Positions 19,501 through 20,901 of a DNA stretch of 20,901 bases are shown here, one piece after another. The position numbers were made by a program, and so were the translations under genes. The DNA comes from a virus. The notes under the pieces are model-generated. The model searched no databases and had not been told where the DNA came from. It worked only from the letters and a program-made list of their open reading frames with translations. Within the stretch, counting starts at the first letter, position 1. The number at the start of each line of letters is the position of its first letter. The stretch spans positions 1 to 20,901 of IMG/VR virus record IMGVR_UViG_3300025282_003454; one strand, given 5' to 3'.

Positions 19501-20430
19501 CGACAGATACATACTGGCGGCGGTAGCGGTACTCCATCCAAATGTGTCTGTATCTTGTTTATAGTTAAATCTGCCACGGTTCTCGTCATTAACGTCACCG
19601 AACCAGATTTGTCCATATCCAGCATTGCCAGATATCAGGGAAAGTTGCACACCATCGCCTGTTGCTGATGAATTAACAAGCGTCAACCCTGTCGAAGCGT
19701 CTGGAGTAGCAATAGAACCAGCATCGACATTTATGCGTGTAGCCTCAGAAATTGTTACGCCACCAGAACCTGTAGTCTGGAGAATGATACCGTCATCACC
19801 ATCTATGGTTAATACCCCTGAACTAGTAGACCAAGTTGAGGCCTCTGCTGCTGTAATTGTGATGGGTGACCCAGCTATAGTTGCACCAAGGTCACCATCA
19901 TGGGTGATACTGAAGCCATCATCATCTCCCATCTTAAAAACAGAACTATCAGAATTAAGAGTTAGGTCATCAGTAAGTGTTAAGTCTGTAAACTGAGGAC
20001 TGTCTCCAGTACCAACCCCGATAGAAGTTCTAAGGGTTGCACCGCTCTCAGCTACAGGGTCAGTAGTACCATCTCCAACTATCATCTCACTGTCTGCAAG
20101 AACTGCCATAGCTGTGATGGCACTTGCACCAGAACCCAGAAGGACACCGCCGTCTGTGAGGGTCGAAACCCCTGTTCCACCGTAGGCAACTCCGACATCG
20201 GTTCCCTGCCAGACTCCAGTTGCTATAGTTCCAACTGTTGTCAGGCTAGAGGTCACAACGGTAGATGCCAGAACCGTTCCCTGTAGATTATTGGAATTGA
20301 CTTTTACGCCAGTATTGCTCGTCCCTGCATGGGTGTGACTTGACGAACTATCCAGAACGTCCGTCCTTAGATTGTTGTACTGTGCCGCTGTTGCGATATC
20401 ACCTGTTGTAACTGCACTAGATGCCGCCAT
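16534..20430 (-). CDS. Long tail fibre protein with internal duplication
   Basis: 1298 residues, Gly/Ser/Thr/Asp-rich and strand-repeated, as in trimeric phage fibres. The N-terminus has AAQYNNLRTDVL and the GVAYGGTGVSTL motif near 80-91, typical of fibre N-terminal regions. Two similar modules of about 230 residues lie at about 252-487 and 506-737: both hold SGNAG, YHIG or WHIG, GTTP, EPN, IxxAPTE and RFDG in the same order. Three shorter repeats, LNVGNAGGDW, YDVGSAYNQW and IDVGNAGNEW, are at 744, 862 and 1074. NVGIGSTAP with DSPLHI at 982-996 is typical of fibre shafts before a chaperone domain. The end is unusual: CDSCG at 1194-1198 and CCGK at 1207-1210, then a coiled coil to 1295. No clear S74 chaperone. 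GGAG precedes the ATG. Confidence 0.88.
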   Translation of the reverse strand: MAASSAVTTGDIATAAQYNNLRTDVLDSSSSHTHAGTSNTGVKVNSNNLQGTVLASTVVTSSLTTVGTIATGVWQGTDVGVAYGGTGVSTLTDGGVLLGSGASAITAMAVLADSEMIVGDGTTDPVAESGATLRTSIGVGTGDSPQFTDLTLTDDLTLNSDSSVFKMGDDDGFSITHDGDLGATIAGSPITITAAEASTWSTSSGVLTIDGDDGIILQTTGSGGVTISEATRINVDAGSIATPDASTGLTLVNSSATGDGVQLSLISGNAGYGQIWFGDVNDENRGRFNYKQDTDTFGWSTATAASMYLSGGISPTLQLGSAATADSTVYFDTNTTPDYHIGWDAGANSLALGAGSAPGTTPFLRIFGTGVQPYNMLVGGTGTSSGASTYAVGVAFSPIVTSHSGDSANVSLVSMGSQISGANSLVTGGNTSVAATLYLKEPNISTSHTITSAATLYIEDAPTEGASSADYALWVDDGTSRFDGFVEVGAVGAGTMTQTTGVRAANSGSTGNNAFMGIQSGNAGISYLLMGDNDNDDIGFIAYDQANDRFRFATNAAYSMDISGGATAVLTIGSAAAADTAIVFDGNAVDWHIGLDDGNDTLTLGQGSAVGTTPRMVFQATGNHYAATTIGGAYTSGGDSTVGIGLQLSLAITGHAGDEDYLTQMLAGTWAGGSLTTGRTVTNAATVTITEPNLSEAGGAITNGASLWIPNAPTEATNNYALFVDAGVSRFDGDVDLNASGTLLNVGNAGGDWLSNSLTIGSGTGNTLYGSTTSSANGFLILSSSDTADNGLTAVLGGHDNTAGSGGAVFVYGEAHSSGVGDVSIRGSNGTNKGKIDFYTSGSKRLEVEDGGEFMFQNNGIYDVGSAYNQWATGSFIHSDSGNTAMYIQSYSTTATQTSFLALDKSNNGTEGTHTALTADDVMGAILFRASNGSAFEAGGKIHAEATETWSGSAMGTKLVFSTTDNTTTTIDERVTIAHDGNVGIGSTAPDSPLHINVADENLPLVKLEADMGSSNNRTLTIHTPATDSATEPFRINTNNALSFEIDGTERIDLDSGGVTNFYGTVHMRNNSIIDVGNAGNEWTARQFKLENEYSGGKNQIILRNDSADASSSAELQIGIDGGNTSSDAFINIFRTTSTNIYWSLGLDNSNSQAFVISNNNGLGTNDALRITNATPPVTTYNTTHPTGTFDYVCDSCGRHEAEQFECCGKVEWHDDVLDFRAMALRQPEGIDYMEKVGVIERTLDNEGNPEVFTVLGKDFEFAMSAAFQNRQRMDAQFDEMKGLINRLEKELEEVRNG

Positions 20431-20433
20431 AGC

Positions 20434-20901
20434 TTAACTCCATTTGTTCATTCCCCATCTCATATATCCCCATCTCCCTGCCGCCGCCCCGACTCCCGAT
20501 TGGGTAACATGGATTGTCTGGTTGATTACAGTATTGCCCTGGGAGAACCTGTATGTAAACCCGTCCACATAGGCCGAGAAACTCAGGCCCATACCGGATT
20601 CGATAACATGAACCCTGTCACTCAATCTGCGGTGGACGATATTCAGAAGGGTTGCCTTGTCATGGTTGATAAGATCCAGGCGCATTCTAACAATCGGATC
20701 TTTCACCCTGGCAATCCGGTGGGCCGCAGGGATAGTTGCCAGACCCAGACCATCGAAAAAGGTTTTCTCCCTGGTTAATCTACGCTCTCCAAAGGTTGTG
20801 ATGGAATCGGAATTTTCAACCTGAGTGATGCCCTTATTAACAGTGTTTAGAGTTGCCAGAAGGTTGAACTGTAATTTCTTGATATACCCCTGACTTGCCG
20901 A
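20434..20901 (-). CDS. Tail protein, N-terminus beyond the window
   Basis: 155 codons open to the right edge, ending four bases before the fibre start. Features include SITTFGERRL, then the helix IPAAHRIARV with DPIVRMRLDL, the strand DRVHVIESG and the aromatic FSAYVDGFTYRF. This sequence (a TxxGxR motif, helix A-x-R-I-A, strand, G-dr-V, then a final domain ending in Trp) resembles the C-terminal regions of siphophage tail-tip proteins that precede the fibre gene, but I cannot name the family with confidence. The end GRWGYMRWGMNKWS is Trp-rich. An internal GTG at 20706 is not needed as a start because the frame is open above it. Confidence 0.68.
   Translation of the reverse strand, partial: SASQGYIKKLQFNLLATLNTVNKGITQVENSDSITTFGERRLTREKTFFDGLGLATIPAAHRIARVKDPIVRMRLDLINHDKATLLNIVHRRLSDRVHVIESGMGLSFSAYVDGFTYRFSQGNTVINQTIHVTQSGVGAAAGRWGYMRWGMNKWS

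Noticed and set aside
16534-20901. Diversity-generating retroelement acting on the fibre
   Set aside because: No reverse transcriptase and no template/variable repeat pair are visible; the internal repeats are long protein modules with diffuse divergence.

Overview
The window looks like a fragment of a tailed double-stranded DNA bacteriophage genome (Caudoviricetes), free or as a prophage. It carries a terminase pair, an HK97-type portal, a long tail fibre, a DnaC-like helicase loader and many small overlapping genes with strong Shine-Dalgarno sites. I see no rRNA, tRNA, integrase, transposase or CRISPR array. The host cannot be named from the sequence. The genes read with the standard bacterial code, with frequent GTG and TTG starts.

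Layout. Bases 1-5956 are almost entirely leftward: ParB/N4-N6 DNA methyltransferase, small terminase, large terminase, a 39-residue Com-like zinc finger, two small Cys-containing proteins, then the portal, which runs off the left edge. One small rightward gene (1935-2231) interrupts this block. A divergent control region (5957-6176) separates it from the early module. Bases 6177-11398 are rightward: small proteins, a winged-helix replication initiator with an iteron array inside its coding sequence, an AAA+ helicase loader, a low-GC DUF4326 cassette between direct repeats, a VRR-NUC nuclease, a GNAT-like protein and zinc-ribbon proteins. A leftward HTH regulator (11408-11614) faces a second rightward operon (11802-13469) across a switch-like region with palindromes and promoter-like elements. 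That operon ends at a clear rho-independent terminator (13494-13526). From 13541 to the right edge everything is leftward again: small accessory and membrane proteins, coiled-coil proteins, a 1298-residue tail fibre and the C-terminal part of another tail protein.

How it may work. If the genome is circular or circularly permuted, the two leftward blocks would join outside the window into one long late transcription unit (terminase, portal, head, tail, fibre, accessory genes). The rightward block would be the early replication and takeover region. The initiator plus loader pair, with repeats inside the initiator gene followed by an AT-rich stretch, resembles the lambda O/P/ori arrangement: the initiator would bind its own coding sequence and the loader would bring in the host replicative helicase. 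The methyltransferase, the Com-like protein and the HTH switch suggest DNA modification and layered expression control.

The most interesting items are the intragenic origin, the DUF4326 cassette inserted at a start codon, a promoter that would give a leaderless repressor mRNA, and several very small genes that ordinary ORF length limits would miss.
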